Source: Actinomycetes bacterium | Lineage (GTDB): Bacteria > Actinomycetota > Coriobacteriia > Coriobacteriales > Eggerthellaceae | Length of the DNA stretch: 7,431 bases | Direction: 5' to 3' | NCBI GenBank assembly: GCA_023429565.1 | Contig: JAEZDJ010000039.1 | Coordinates: 1-7,431, forward strand | In this document: in pieces, positions 1-5,650 of the stretch | How positions within the stretch are numbered: the stretch's first letter is position 1 | Layout of the letters: every line of letters starts with the position of its first letter | Notes under the pieces: model-generated | Databases searched by the model: none | The model's input: only the letters and a program-made list of their open reading frames with translations | What the model was told of the DNA's origin: nothing | Program-made: the position numbers and the translations under genes

Positions 1-86
1 TTCCCAGGCCGATACGACTTGAACACTTGCATCTTAAGCCTCTGGCAGGCGGTCATTGGATTTTCAAGGGCAAAGCCTTCGATGCG

Positions 87-148
87 CACCCGCATAGCGG
101 GTGGTTCTTTGTCCTGCGCGTTCCGCACAGGACAGGCTCACGAGCCTG
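87..148. repeat. Run of three adjacent short inverted repeats
   Basis: Three perfect inverted repeats follow one another: CACCCGC/GCGGGTG (87-93 with 97-103, three-base loop), GTCCTG/CAGGAC (111-116 with 128-133) and CAGGCTC/GAGCCTG (133-139 with 142-148, two-base centre). The last two share base 133. They lead directly into the longer palindrome at 157-192. The first is followed by GTTCTTTG and could be a weak terminator for something left of the window. Function is not known. Confidence 0.45.
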
Positions 149-156
149 AACAGAAC

Positions 157-192
157 AGGGTACAGATGTTTCACATGAAACATCTGTACCCT
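157..192. other. parS: parS-like centromere site, variant centre, inside a 36-bp palindrome
   Basis: The core at 167-182 is TGTTTCACATGAAACA. It differs from the widely conserved parS consensus TGTTTCACGTGAAACA only at base 175, where the central CG is CA. The core sits in a longer inverted repeat with perfect 17-base arms (157-173 and 176-192) around the two-base centre. parS is the site that ParB (Spo0J) binds to load and spread for chromosome segregation. The single central change may lower ParB affinity, or the site may be decaying. Seen: the palindrome and the one mismatch. Inferred: ParB binding. Confidence 0.72.
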
Positions 193-233
193 TCAATATT
201 TTCGGCGATCCGCCAGAGGCTCGTGCGGTACTT

Positions 234-332
234 GGCCTGCCCCCACCGTTACCCCCGTCCCCAGACGGGCAGCGCCAGGGATTTGCCCACGCCCCCAGCA
301 GGCAACGCCATGGCCTGCCCACGACCCCAAAC
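234..332. repeat. Degenerate tandem repeat of about 33 bases
   Basis: The copies at 268-300 and 301-332 both begin GGCA-CGCCA-GG and both contain GCCCACG followed by a run of C. A more diverged unit can be seen at about 234-267 (GGCCTGCCCCCACC, then CCCCAGAC). The unit is C-rich on the plus strand. The repeats lie in no credible gene, and their role is unknown. Confidence 0.4.
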
Positions 333-384
333 GAGAGACACCATGACACAAGCGGATGGCGGCGAGGGCTGAAGGAGGCGAGCA

Positions 385-410
385 GGGTGGGGAACGGCGG
401 GGGGCGAGGG
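385..410 (+). other. Canonical G-quadruplex motif
   Basis: Four G-runs of at least three are separated by short loops: GGG (385-387), loop T, GGGG (389-392), loop AACGGC, GGGGGG (399-404), loop CGA, GGG (408-410). This meets the usual G3+N1-7 pattern on the plus strand. It lies in a purine-rich stretch (about 370-420) and is not within a recognisable gene or promoter. Confidence 0.5.
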
Positions 411-590
411 CGGCAGAGAGCGGTACGGCGCACCCTCCCCTGCAGGTCGCCCCTGGAAAAACAACGCTCTAGAGTGTTGTCGGCGAAACGCCTGCCTCGA
501 GCCAGTGGGCTTTGTCGGGCTTCGCGCTGGCAAGAGCAGGTGAAATGCCGGGGCTCCCGGCAATATGCCCGAGCGGCACGACGGTGATCG

Positions 591-611
591 AAAAAGGGCG
601 ACAATGCGCCC
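591..611 (-). terminator. Terminator-like hairpin on the minus strand
   Basis: Read on the minus strand, GGGCG and CGCCC (611-607 and 600-596) pair around a six-base loop and are followed by five T (595-591). A second, AT-richer minus-strand hairpin with a T tract lies at 480-457. No minus-strand gene is visible immediately upstream, so what it would terminate is unclear. It could be chance or the end of an unannotated transcript. Confidence 0.3.
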
Positions 612-693
612 AAAACACGCCAATTGTGACATCGGGGAGAAAAGCCAGCCCACCTTCGCGGCCTCTACCTTCCGATATGATTCGACGTCTTTT

Positions 694-722
694 TTCAGAA
701 GCTTCTGATCAGGTGATATGCT
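694..722 (+). promoter_or_regulatory. Possible extended -10 promoter, plus strand
   Basis: TTCAGA (694-699, four of six bases of the sigma70 -35 box) is followed at 17-base spacing by TATGCT (717-722). This is preceded by TGA, making an extended -10 (TGnTATGCT). The region around the -35 is also a 14-base palindrome, TCAGAAGCTTCTGA (695-708). No gene follows. The next plus-strand stop signal is the hairpin at 1044-1086. Confidence 0.3.
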
Positions 723-1002
723 AAAGGCGAAAAGGATGCGACCCATCGCGCCCGCCCGACGGGCCACAACCGCGCTCCCAGTTGTCACAATTGGTGGGAA
801 AACGGCACTTCCATGGAGGATTCGCTCGAACCTGCAGTCCATCGTCCTTGCCGTTGGCGACGCCGACAGCAGGACCACCATCGAAGCCGACAGCGAGACC
901 GACGGCGAAGGACCGACACCGCAGACCGCCGTCGCTTGCCATCCCAAAGGTCGCCCGCCATCTCACAGAGGTGTTCCGCCCGCCAGAAACAGCGAAAAAC
1001 CG

Positions 1003-1024
1003 GAATGTTTCACGTGAAACATTC
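1003..1024. other. parS: parS centromere site, perfect consensus
   Basis: Bases 1006-1021 are exactly TGTTTCACGTGAAACA, the conserved ParB-binding centromere sequence. The symmetry extends to a perfect 22-bp palindrome (1003-1013 with 1014-1024). Read as protein, the site gives the strings MFHVKH and VSRET, a known by-product of parS in spurious frames. It lies 20 bases from the terminator at 1044-1086, outside any gene. ParB would load here to form the segregation complex with ParA. The match is unlikely to be chance, because a second identical core is present at 6898. Confidence 0.9.
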
Positions 1025-1043
1025 GTTCGTGACGGTCACACGA

Positions 1044-1086
1044 AAAACGCCACAGGGCAAGCAAGCCATCTGCCCTGTGGCGTTTT
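1044..1086. terminator. Strong bidirectional terminator downstream of the regulator
   Basis: A perfect 16-base inverted repeat (1044-1059 with 1071-1086) encloses an 11-base loop. The stem is GC-rich in the middle and ends in A/T runs, so it gives a T tract on both strands (five T on the minus strand, four on the plus strand). It starts about 47 bases after the stop codon of the minus-strand regulator, as expected for an intrinsic terminator. It also separates that gene from the adjacent parS. Confidence 0.85.
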
Positions 1087-1132
1087 CACGCGGTTCCAGG
1101 CGCCTCGCAGCCATGCCCCTGCAAAATGGCGC

Positions 1133-2605
1133 TCACGCTTCGGTGAGTTCCACCAGATCGATGAGTTCCTGACGTGAGTGAACCCCCGTCTTTGCAAAGA
1201 TGCTCTTGGCGTGGCTTCTCACCGTGTTCTTTGAGATGACCAGCTCTTCGGCAATGTAGGGAACGTCGCGCCCACGTGCCAGCAGGGAGAGAACCTCCGC
1301 CTCTCGTGCCGACAGGCCATAGCGCTCGACGGCGACTGCGCACCGAACCTCCATGGGCGTCTCCAGCACGCCGACCGCACCGCCGGGAACAGCAGGTCCG
1401 GGTCCCGTTTCCGCATCCGGCGAGCGGCGCCCGCGGCCTCGACGGGGAGCCGCCATGGCTAAAGACAACACATACACGGCCACCAGGGCAACAACGGAAA
1501 GCTCCGCCAAGCCGGCTCCCCTGCCGGCGCCCACACCCAACCCCACGGCCGACCCCACAAGCGAGCTGGCATACACGATTCCAGCAAACAGGCCATACAC
1601 GAGCACGGGCGGCAAGGAATGGTTGCGCGCCGTGCGGGCGCAGGAAACCACCATGAGGGACGAGGTGACTGAAAACACCAGGAACACCAGGGACACGACC
1701 ACCTGGCGAAACGAGCCTTCCAGCAGAGGGATCAGCAAAAACGCCGTCGCTGTCAGAGGAAAGAGGATCTGGTACAGCCGCGTCAACGTCACGCGTTCAT
1801 ACAGGTAGCGCCACGTGAACAAAAGGGCGACAGAGGCAACCAGTAATCCCACCATGTTGCTGGCGTTCGTCTGGCCCAGCAGTCCGTCAGCCGTGATGGA
1901 GCCAATGCGCACCATGCCCACGACGAATGCCGAAAACGCCACGCACAGCAAAGGTCTCCACAATTCCGCAGCAGCCTCCTTGCAGCGGTCACGGCGCTGG
2001 CTTGGAACCGTTTCGAACATGGGGTGGCCAAACGACGCCCTGCGCTGCGCGGCCCGAGCAAGCAGCACCGTCGCCAGAGCCAGCACAACCAGCGCAACCC
2101 AAGGAGTGGCTTCTTTTGAAAAAAAGTCGAGGGCGAAGAACAGCAGCGCCGACACGCCAGCCGCCGCGAACACGATGATGCCGGCATCGAAAACCTTCTG
2201 GGATGCAACCACCTCCTGCAGGACGCAGAACATGAGGCCGCTCGCCCAGCCGAAGCAGGCCCCGCCCGTCACCAGCAGGACATCGCCAAGCACGCCGCCG
2301 ACGTGCCATTCGAGGGCCACCAGGATCCCACCGAGAACAAACCACCCAAGCACCACCAACGGCGATCTCCACCGGCGGGACTTGGGAAAAAGATACGCCA
2401 CAGCGCCCGAAACCAGCAGCGATGCCGGCAGCGCGGCACTGCGCACGAAAAATTCCTGCGCAAGGACATCGCCGTCTCGTGCGATGCCGAGAGGAAATCC
2501 AAGATAGCCTCCCCACAGCGTCACTGAGGTGCAAGCGAGAAAAAACCCATAGGCAAGCGTGGCAAGCACGTGCTCGCGCGATATCCCCTTCAGAACTGGT
2601 CGCAT
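1133..2605 (-). CDS. Membrane-bound LuxR-family transcriptional regulator with 12 predicted helices
   Basis: This 490-residue protein probably senses a signal in or across the membrane and regulates transcription through a C-terminal LuxR (GerE) helix-turn-helix. About twelve hydrophobic segments lie between residues 10 and 386 (roughly 10-33, 53-73, 82-98, 104-128, 142-162, 167-184, 217-238, 248-267, 274-295, 301-322, 333-357, 366-386). A Gly/Pro/Arg-rich linker follows (387-425), then the LuxR domain (428-490) with LSAREAEVLSLLA and the recognition helix around SKNTVRSHAKSIF (458-470). The start at 2605 is preceded by a good GGAGG (2615-2611, five-base spacing). The open frame runs on to 2920, but that 105-residue extension has no ribosome site and covers the promoter region. 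The gene is divergent from the reductase, an arrangement common in Eggerthellaceae, so it most likely controls that enzyme. The ligand is unknown. Confidence 0.9.
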   Translation of the reverse strand: MRPVLKGISREHVLATLAYGFFLACTSVTLWGGYLGFPLGIARDGDVLAQEFFVRSAALPASLLVSGAVAYLFPKSRRWRSPLVVLGWFVLGGILVALEWHVGGVLGDVLLVTGGACFGWASGLMFCVLQEVVASQKVFDAGIIVFAAAGVSALLFFALDFFSKEATPWVALVVLALATVLLARAAQRRASFGHPMFETVPSQRRDRCKEAAAELWRPLLCVAFSAFVVGMVRIGSITADGLLGQTNASNMVGLLVASVALLFTWRYLYERVTLTRLYQILFPLTATAFLLIPLLEGSFRQVVVSLVFLVFSVTSSLMVVSCARTARNHSLPPVLVYGLFAGIVYASSLVGSAVGLGVGAGRGAGLAELSVVALVAVYVLSLAMAAPRRGRGRRSPDAETGPGPAVPGGAVGVLETPMEVRCAVAVERYGLSAREAEVLSLLARGRDVPYIAEELVISKNTVRSHAKSIFAKTGVHSRQELIDLVELTEA

Positions 2606-2662
2606 CCGCACCTCCCTCCCTCGCACGGACACCCCGTTGCGGACCATCGGCCCGGCACGCCT

Positions 2663-2668
2663 ATTGTA
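2663..2668 (-). promoter_or_regulatory. Probable -10 box of the regulator gene
   Basis: On the minus strand TACAAT (2668-2663) matches the sigma70 -10 consensus at five of six bases and lies 57 bases upstream of the start codon. That would give a leader of about 50 bases containing the GGAGG site. The matching -35 is weak: TCGATC at 2692-2687, spacing 18. Low basal activity helped by an activator or autoregulation would fit this. Confidence 0.45.
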
Positions 2669-2727
2669 CCGCACTCCCCTCGGCGAGATCGACACCCCCA
2701 AACGTCGAAGACACCTTCTGGAATGAA

Positions 2728-2744
2728 AACCACCTAGGGTGGGT
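2728..2744. promoter_or_regulatory. Candidate operator in the divergent intergenic region
   Basis: CCACC-TAG-GGTGG (2730-2742) is a perfect dyad with an odd-numbered centre. It lies between the regulator's -10 box and the reductase start, about 200 bases before the reductase. LuxR-type domains bind dyads of about this size as dimers, so this is a plausible binding site for the neighbouring regulator. A second dyad, GCCGGA-CGC-TCCGGC (2839-2853), is a GC-rich hairpin in the leader. I could not identify a convincing -35/-10 pair for the reductase. Inference only. Confidence 0.3.
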
Positions 2745-2949
2745 GAACCGTCTTTTCGGCCGCTCGAATACGCTTTCAGCACCTTGAAGCATCGTCGGCT
2801 TCCGGCGCGCCAGCCTGTCCAGCTGACGCCACAATGCCGCCGGACGCTCCGGCCGCCTGGAGGAAACAGGACAGTGGCCGCGATTCGTTTGGAGGCGGGA
2901 ACACCCGGGATGGCATTCAAGGAGAACCGTCAAGGAAGGGAGCATCACC

Positions 2950-4683
2950 ATGCAAGAAAACATGAACCGCCGCAACTTCGTCAAGGGAGCAGCATTGGGC
3001 GCAGTGGGCCTGGCAGCCAGCACTGCGCTCGCTGCGTGCTCGGCACCGCAATCTCAGGCGTCCACCAGCGACGCCAAGGACGCGGCATCGGCTTCCACAG
3101 GCCTGAACAGCGCCGACCAGCAATGGGGCTTCGAAATTGCACCCGAGCCCATTTCCGATTCGGACATCGCCGAAACGGTCGAGTCTGACGTGGTGGTCGT
3201 GGGAGGAGGCATGAGCGGCCTGGTAACCGCTGCATCCTGTGCAGAAAACGGCTTGAGCGTAACGCTTATCAGCGCATCGAAGGCTCCGGTGAGCCGGGGA
3301 GGCTCGAACAACGGCGTCTATTCCACGGTCATGCAGGAGATGGGCGTTCCCCGCATGGACCCCACCTGGTTTTACCGCATGCAGTACGCGGCCAATGGAG
3401 GCAACTTCAAGCCAGCGCTCTGGTACAAGTTCTACAACCACTCCGAAGAAGCCATCAACTGGATCATCGACATCGCTTCCAAGGCCGGCATCAAGACCAC
3501 GATAGAATCCGGTCCCGAATACAAAGAGGGCGATCCTATGTTCACCCCCACCGCGGCCCATGCGTTCTACGTCGACGACAAGGAGCTGCGGGGCGCCATC
3601 GGCAATGGCGAGGGTTACATAGCGGAGGAAATGGGCCGCTATGTCACCGAGGATTTGGGAGTTGCCGTACATTGGAGCGTCAAAGGTGAACAACTGGTCC
3701 GCGGTGGCACGCCCAATGGCACCAAAGGTCGCGTCGATGCCATCATCGCCTCCAACGAGGACGGCGGCTACACCAAATATGTGGGCACCAAAGCGGTCGT
3801 CATGGCAACCGGAGACTTCTCTCACGACAAGGACATGATGGAGAAGTACTGCCCACAGGCTGTGGAACTGTGCGACTTCACCACGGAAGTGAACTACGAC
3901 CAGGGCATCTGGATGGGAGGCCTCATGCCCGGCGACGGCCACAAGATGGAGCTGTGGGTTGGCGGGGCATGGCAGAAGGAACCCAACAACATCATGCTCG
4001 GCCGGCCCAATCTCCCGGGCGACCAGCCCTACACCAGCCACACCGGCCTCATGGTTGACAACGCCGGCCAGCGCTTCATGAACGAGGACGTGCTGGGCGG
4101 CCTCGCATGCGCAACCATCATGCATCTTCCGGAAAAGACCGCCTACTGCATCTGGGGAGCCAACCGTGCGGAAGCGGGAGGTCCCTGGGGTGCCATCAAC
4201 TATGCGCACGGCGAGTACTTCACCGCCGAAGAGGTCATCGAGCGCTGGGACACCGATGCCGACGGCTTTGGCACCGTCAAGGCCACCACACGGGAAGAGA
4301 TCATCTCCCAGCTGGGCCTGCCGGCGGAAACCATAGAGACCATCAACCGCTACAACGAGCTGTGCGAAAAGGGGTCTGACACCGATTTCTACAAAACCGC
4401 CGACAAGCTCATACCCATCGGCGAAAACGACGGGCCCTTCTACGGCGCAGCATTCACTCCCGGTTTCCTGACCTCTTTGGGCGGGCTTCGCACCGATGTT
4501 GACCTGCGTGTGCTTGATGAGAACGACCAGCCTATCGAAGGCCTGTTCAACGCAGGGTGCATGATTGGAAACTTCTACTCTGCCACCTACACGTTCGCCA
4601 TGGAGGGAATGAACTACGGAGCCACCTGCATCACCCTTCCCTACGTGCTGAGCAAAGATCTCGCAGCGGGGAAATTCGACTAG
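2950..4683 (+). CDS. Tat-exported lipoprotein FAD-dependent reductase, fumarate-reductase-like, substrate unknown
   Basis: This 577-residue flavoprotein belongs to the FAD-binding fumarate reductase/succinate dehydrogenase superfamily and probably reduces an organic electron acceptor outside the membrane. A Tat signal starts it (RRNFVK, residues 7-12, hydrophobic 13-28) and ends in a lipobox LAAC with Cys30, so the mature protein is likely a Tat-exported lipoprotein. The dinucleotide-binding motif GGGMSG is at 85-90, an ATG motif near 286-288, GLMVDNAGQRFMNE at 366-379 and a C-terminal GGLRTD/GLFNAG region (511-537). There is no FMN-binding or haem (CXXCH) domain, so it needs a separate electron donor not encoded here. 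The fumarate reductase HTMGG motif is replaced by LTSLGG (507-512). The substrate-binding Arg of the usual NRLGGN motif is absent (no Arg after residue 514). A substrate other than fumarate is therefore likely, such as a steroid, polyphenol or enoate. A purine-rich AAGGAAGGGAG ribosome site precedes the start. Confidence 0.92.
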   Translation: MQENMNRRNFVKGAALGAVGLAASTALAACSAPQSQASTSDAKDAASASTGLNSADQQWGFEIAPEPISDSDIAETVESDVVVVGGGMSGLVTAASCAENGLSVTLISASKAPVSRGGSNNGVYSTVMQEMGVPRMDPTWFYRMQYAANGGNFKPALWYKFYNHSEEAINWIIDIASKAGIKTTIESGPEYKEGDPMFTPTAAHAFYVDDKELRGAIGNGEGYIAEEMGRYVTEDLGVAVHWSVKGEQLVRGGTPNGTKGRVDAIIASNEDGGYTKYVGTKAVVMATGDFSHDKDMMEKYCPQAVELCDFTTEVNYDQGIWMGGLMPGDGHKMELWVGGAWQKEPNNIMLGRPNLPGDQPYTSHTGLMVDNAGQRFMNEDVLGGLACATIMHLPEKTAYCIWGANRAEAGGPWGAINYAHGEYFTAEEVIERWDTDADGFGTVKATTREEIISQLGLPAETIETINRYNELCEKGSDTDFYKTADKLIPIGENDGPFYGAAFTPGFLTSLGGLRTDVDLRVLDENDQPIEGLFNAGCMIGNFYSATYTFAMEGMNYGATCITLPYVLSKDLAAGKFD

Positions 4684-4793
4684 CGACACAACACCTCAAT
4701 GCTGGGCCACATCCCCACACTTGGGCATGACGCGAAAAGCTTTGAAGATGCGCTCCAGATAAGGAGAGCCCTCGAAAAACGCGGACAGCTCTA

Positions 4794-4837
4794 GGCAACG
4801 AGGGGACGCGCTTCCGTGCATACGCCCCCTCGTTGCC
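4794..4837 (+). terminator. Inverted repeat, possible terminator of the reductase
   Basis: Perfect 12-base arms GGCAACGAGGGG (4794-4805) and CCCCTCGTTGCC (4826-4837) enclose a 20-base loop, 110 bases after the reductase stop. There is no T tract on either side, so this is either an inefficient GC-type terminator, a transcript-stabilising hairpin, or an unrelated repeat. Confidence 0.4.
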
Positions 4838-4873
4838 GCAATCGAAGCCAACCTCTCTCCCCTCCCCTTCGCC

Positions 4874-4907
4874 AGGACCCGGCGCGACGATATTGTCGCC
4901 GGGTCCT
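4874..4907 (+). terminator. Second GC-rich hairpin after the reductase, probable terminator
   Basis: AGGACCCGGCG (4874-4884) pairs perfectly with CGCCGGGTCCT (4897-4907) around a 12-base loop, followed by TTATGATC. The very stable stem with only a short T-rich tail resembles terminators in GC-rich actinobacteria. It follows the first hairpin by 36 bases and may act in tandem with it. Confidence 0.5.
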
Positions 4908-5196
4908 TATGATCGCCGGGTTCTGCCGACAGGGGCTCTTCCCAGAGACAACGGACTCGCCCAGCAAGCTGACACTATGACCATCCGGCAGCGTGACTGC
5001 CTTTCCGAGGACCGGGAACCACCGGCTTCTCGGGCGCACAGCATCTTCTGACTATCTGATGCGACAGTTTTCTCGGTCTCTTCCTGTGCCTGGTCTTTTG
5101 GGTGCCTACCGTACGCGCCCATGCTCTCGGAATCTCCTTTTTCGTGATCTTCCCTCTATTTTTCCTGCGCCCTTTCCGAATTGCCTTGTTTTGCGC

Positions 5197-5202
5197 TATA
5201 AT
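5197..5202 (+). promoter_or_regulatory. -10 box of the tRNA-Gly promoter
   Basis: A perfect TATAAT lies 43 bases before the tRNA. The -35 region is poor: TTTCCG (5173-5178, spacing 18) or TTCCGA (5174-5179, spacing 17), each three of six bases. The expected transcription start is near 5209, giving a short leader removed during tRNA maturation. Confidence 0.65.
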
Positions 5203-5245
5203 TCCGAAGCAGTCGGGACATAAAAACTCCTGATCAACAACTGAT

Positions 5246-5320
5246 GCGGGTGTCGCCAAGTGGTAAGGCACAAGCTTCCCAAGCTTGTATTCGCGGGTTC
5301 GAGTCCCGTCACCCGCTCCA
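5246..5320 (+). tRNA. tRNA-Gly, anticodon CCC
   Basis: The 75-base cloverleaf is complete. The acceptor stem GCGGGTG pairs with CACCCGC, the D arm is GCC/GGC, and the anticodon stem CAAGC/GCTTG has loop TTCCCAA, giving anticodon CCC (reads GGG). The T stem GCGGG/CCCGT has loop TTCGAGT, and CCA is encoded at the 3' end. It stands alone with its own promoter and terminator. No integrase or repeated 3' end marks it as an attachment site within this window. Confidence 0.97.
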
Positions 5321-5329
5321 TTGACTCTC

Positions 5330-5355
5330 AATCCAAGCCTCAGCTTGGATTTTTC
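5330..5355 (+). terminator. Intrinsic terminator of the tRNA gene
   Basis: AATCCAAGC (5330-5338) pairs with GCTTGGATT (5343-5351) around a CTCA loop, and a run of T follows. It begins ten bases after the tRNA CCA end, a classical Rho-independent terminator. Confidence 0.88.
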
Positions 5356-5538
5356 ATATCCCAACCAAATTTCAAAGACCGCGATCTCTGCCCTGATCAG
5401 TCAGGCCAAAGAAACGGGCTCCCAAGCGGCCGATGCCAACAGAACATGCCGGGTTATAGGACAAAATGCCGCTTGGTGCGAACGACGTTGAATCCCGGTC
5501 GAAATCATCGCCGTCCCGCAATCCTGTAGTATGCTCTT

Positions 5539-5553
5539 ATGACAGGCGGTCAT
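5539..5553. promoter_or_regulatory. Small dyad upstream of the phosphatase gene
   Basis: ATGAC-AGGCG-GTCAT is a perfect dyad with five-base arms and a five-base spacer, about 100 bases before the phosphatase start. It lies just downstream of TATGCT (5530-5535), a possible -10 without a recognisable -35. It could be an operator, but short dyads are common by chance. Confidence 0.2.
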
Positions 5554-5650
5554 GCAGGAGTACGCAACTGCAAAAGCTGGCTACCTCGTCACGGAGATCT
5601 TGAGAGAACGAAAACCATCGCCGACATCGAACGATGAGGAGACATAGAGC

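Larger units (their letters stand above)
1..1132. other. Long gene-free region upstream of the regulator's 3' end
   Basis: I see no convincing protein gene here. The open frames on both strands translate to arginine-, proline- and serine-rich strings without recognisable domains, and they overlap one another. The stretch instead holds inverted repeats (87-192), a degenerate approximately 33-base repeat (234-332), a G-quadruplex motif (385-410), small hairpins (457-480, 546-562, 591-611), two parS-type palindromes (157-192 and 1003-1024) and a bidirectional terminator (1044-1086). An uninterrupted 1.1 kb of this kind is unusually long for a compact bacterial genome. Confidence 0.7.
4684..5196. 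other. Gene-free gap between the reductase and the tRNA promoter
   Basis: No protein gene is evident. The stretch holds two strong inverted repeats (4794-4837 and 4874-4907), a 12-base near-repeat TCGCCGGGTCCT/TCGCCGGGTTCT (4896-4907 and 4913-4924), an imperfect dyad around 5007-5030 and a pyrimidine-rich tract (about 5060-5180). A minus-strand open frame across 4975-5364 is an artefact of the tRNA. Confidence 0.6.

Noticed and set aside
1..32. Start of a minus-strand gene leaving the window (MQVFKSYRPG)
   Set aside because: Only ten codons are visible, the ribosome site is weak (AGAGG), and no family can be recognised from so short a piece.
620..794. 12-base inverted pair CCAATTGTGACA (620-631) and TGTCACAATTGG (783-794)
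   Set aside because: A 12-base match is expected a few times by chance in a window of this size, and nothing else links the two sites.
249..947. Minus-strand 232-codon frame in the left gene-free region
   Set aside because: Composition is Ser/Pro/Arg-rich without motifs, other frames of similar length overlap it on both strands, and it contains the decayed tandem repeat and hairpins.
782..1177. Plus-strand frames containing VSRET or MFHVKH strings
   Set aside because: These peptides are simply the parS core read in different frames. The frames run over the terminator and into the antisense of the regulator.
2606..2920. N-terminal extension of the LuxR regulator by 105 residues
   Set aside because: The extension is Arg/Gly-rich without domain features, has no ribosome site, and spans the divergent promoter region. 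The start at 2605 has GGAGG at the right distance and leads straight into the first membrane helix.
2917..4689. A 590-codon minus-strand open frame covering the whole reductase gene
   Set aside because: It is a shadow caused by the GC-biased codon use of the reductase. The plus frame has a clear signal peptide, FAD motifs and family match, while the antisense product has no recognisable domain or ribosome site.
4975..5364. Minus-strand 129-codon frame with a GDGTRTREYKLGKLVPYHLA segment
   Set aside because: This string is the antisense translation of the tRNA gene, a well-known spurious protein family in databases.
46..5554. Shared 11-mer CAGGCGGTCAT near 47 and near 5543
   Set aside because: Expected by chance several times at this length. 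The surrounding bases do not match.
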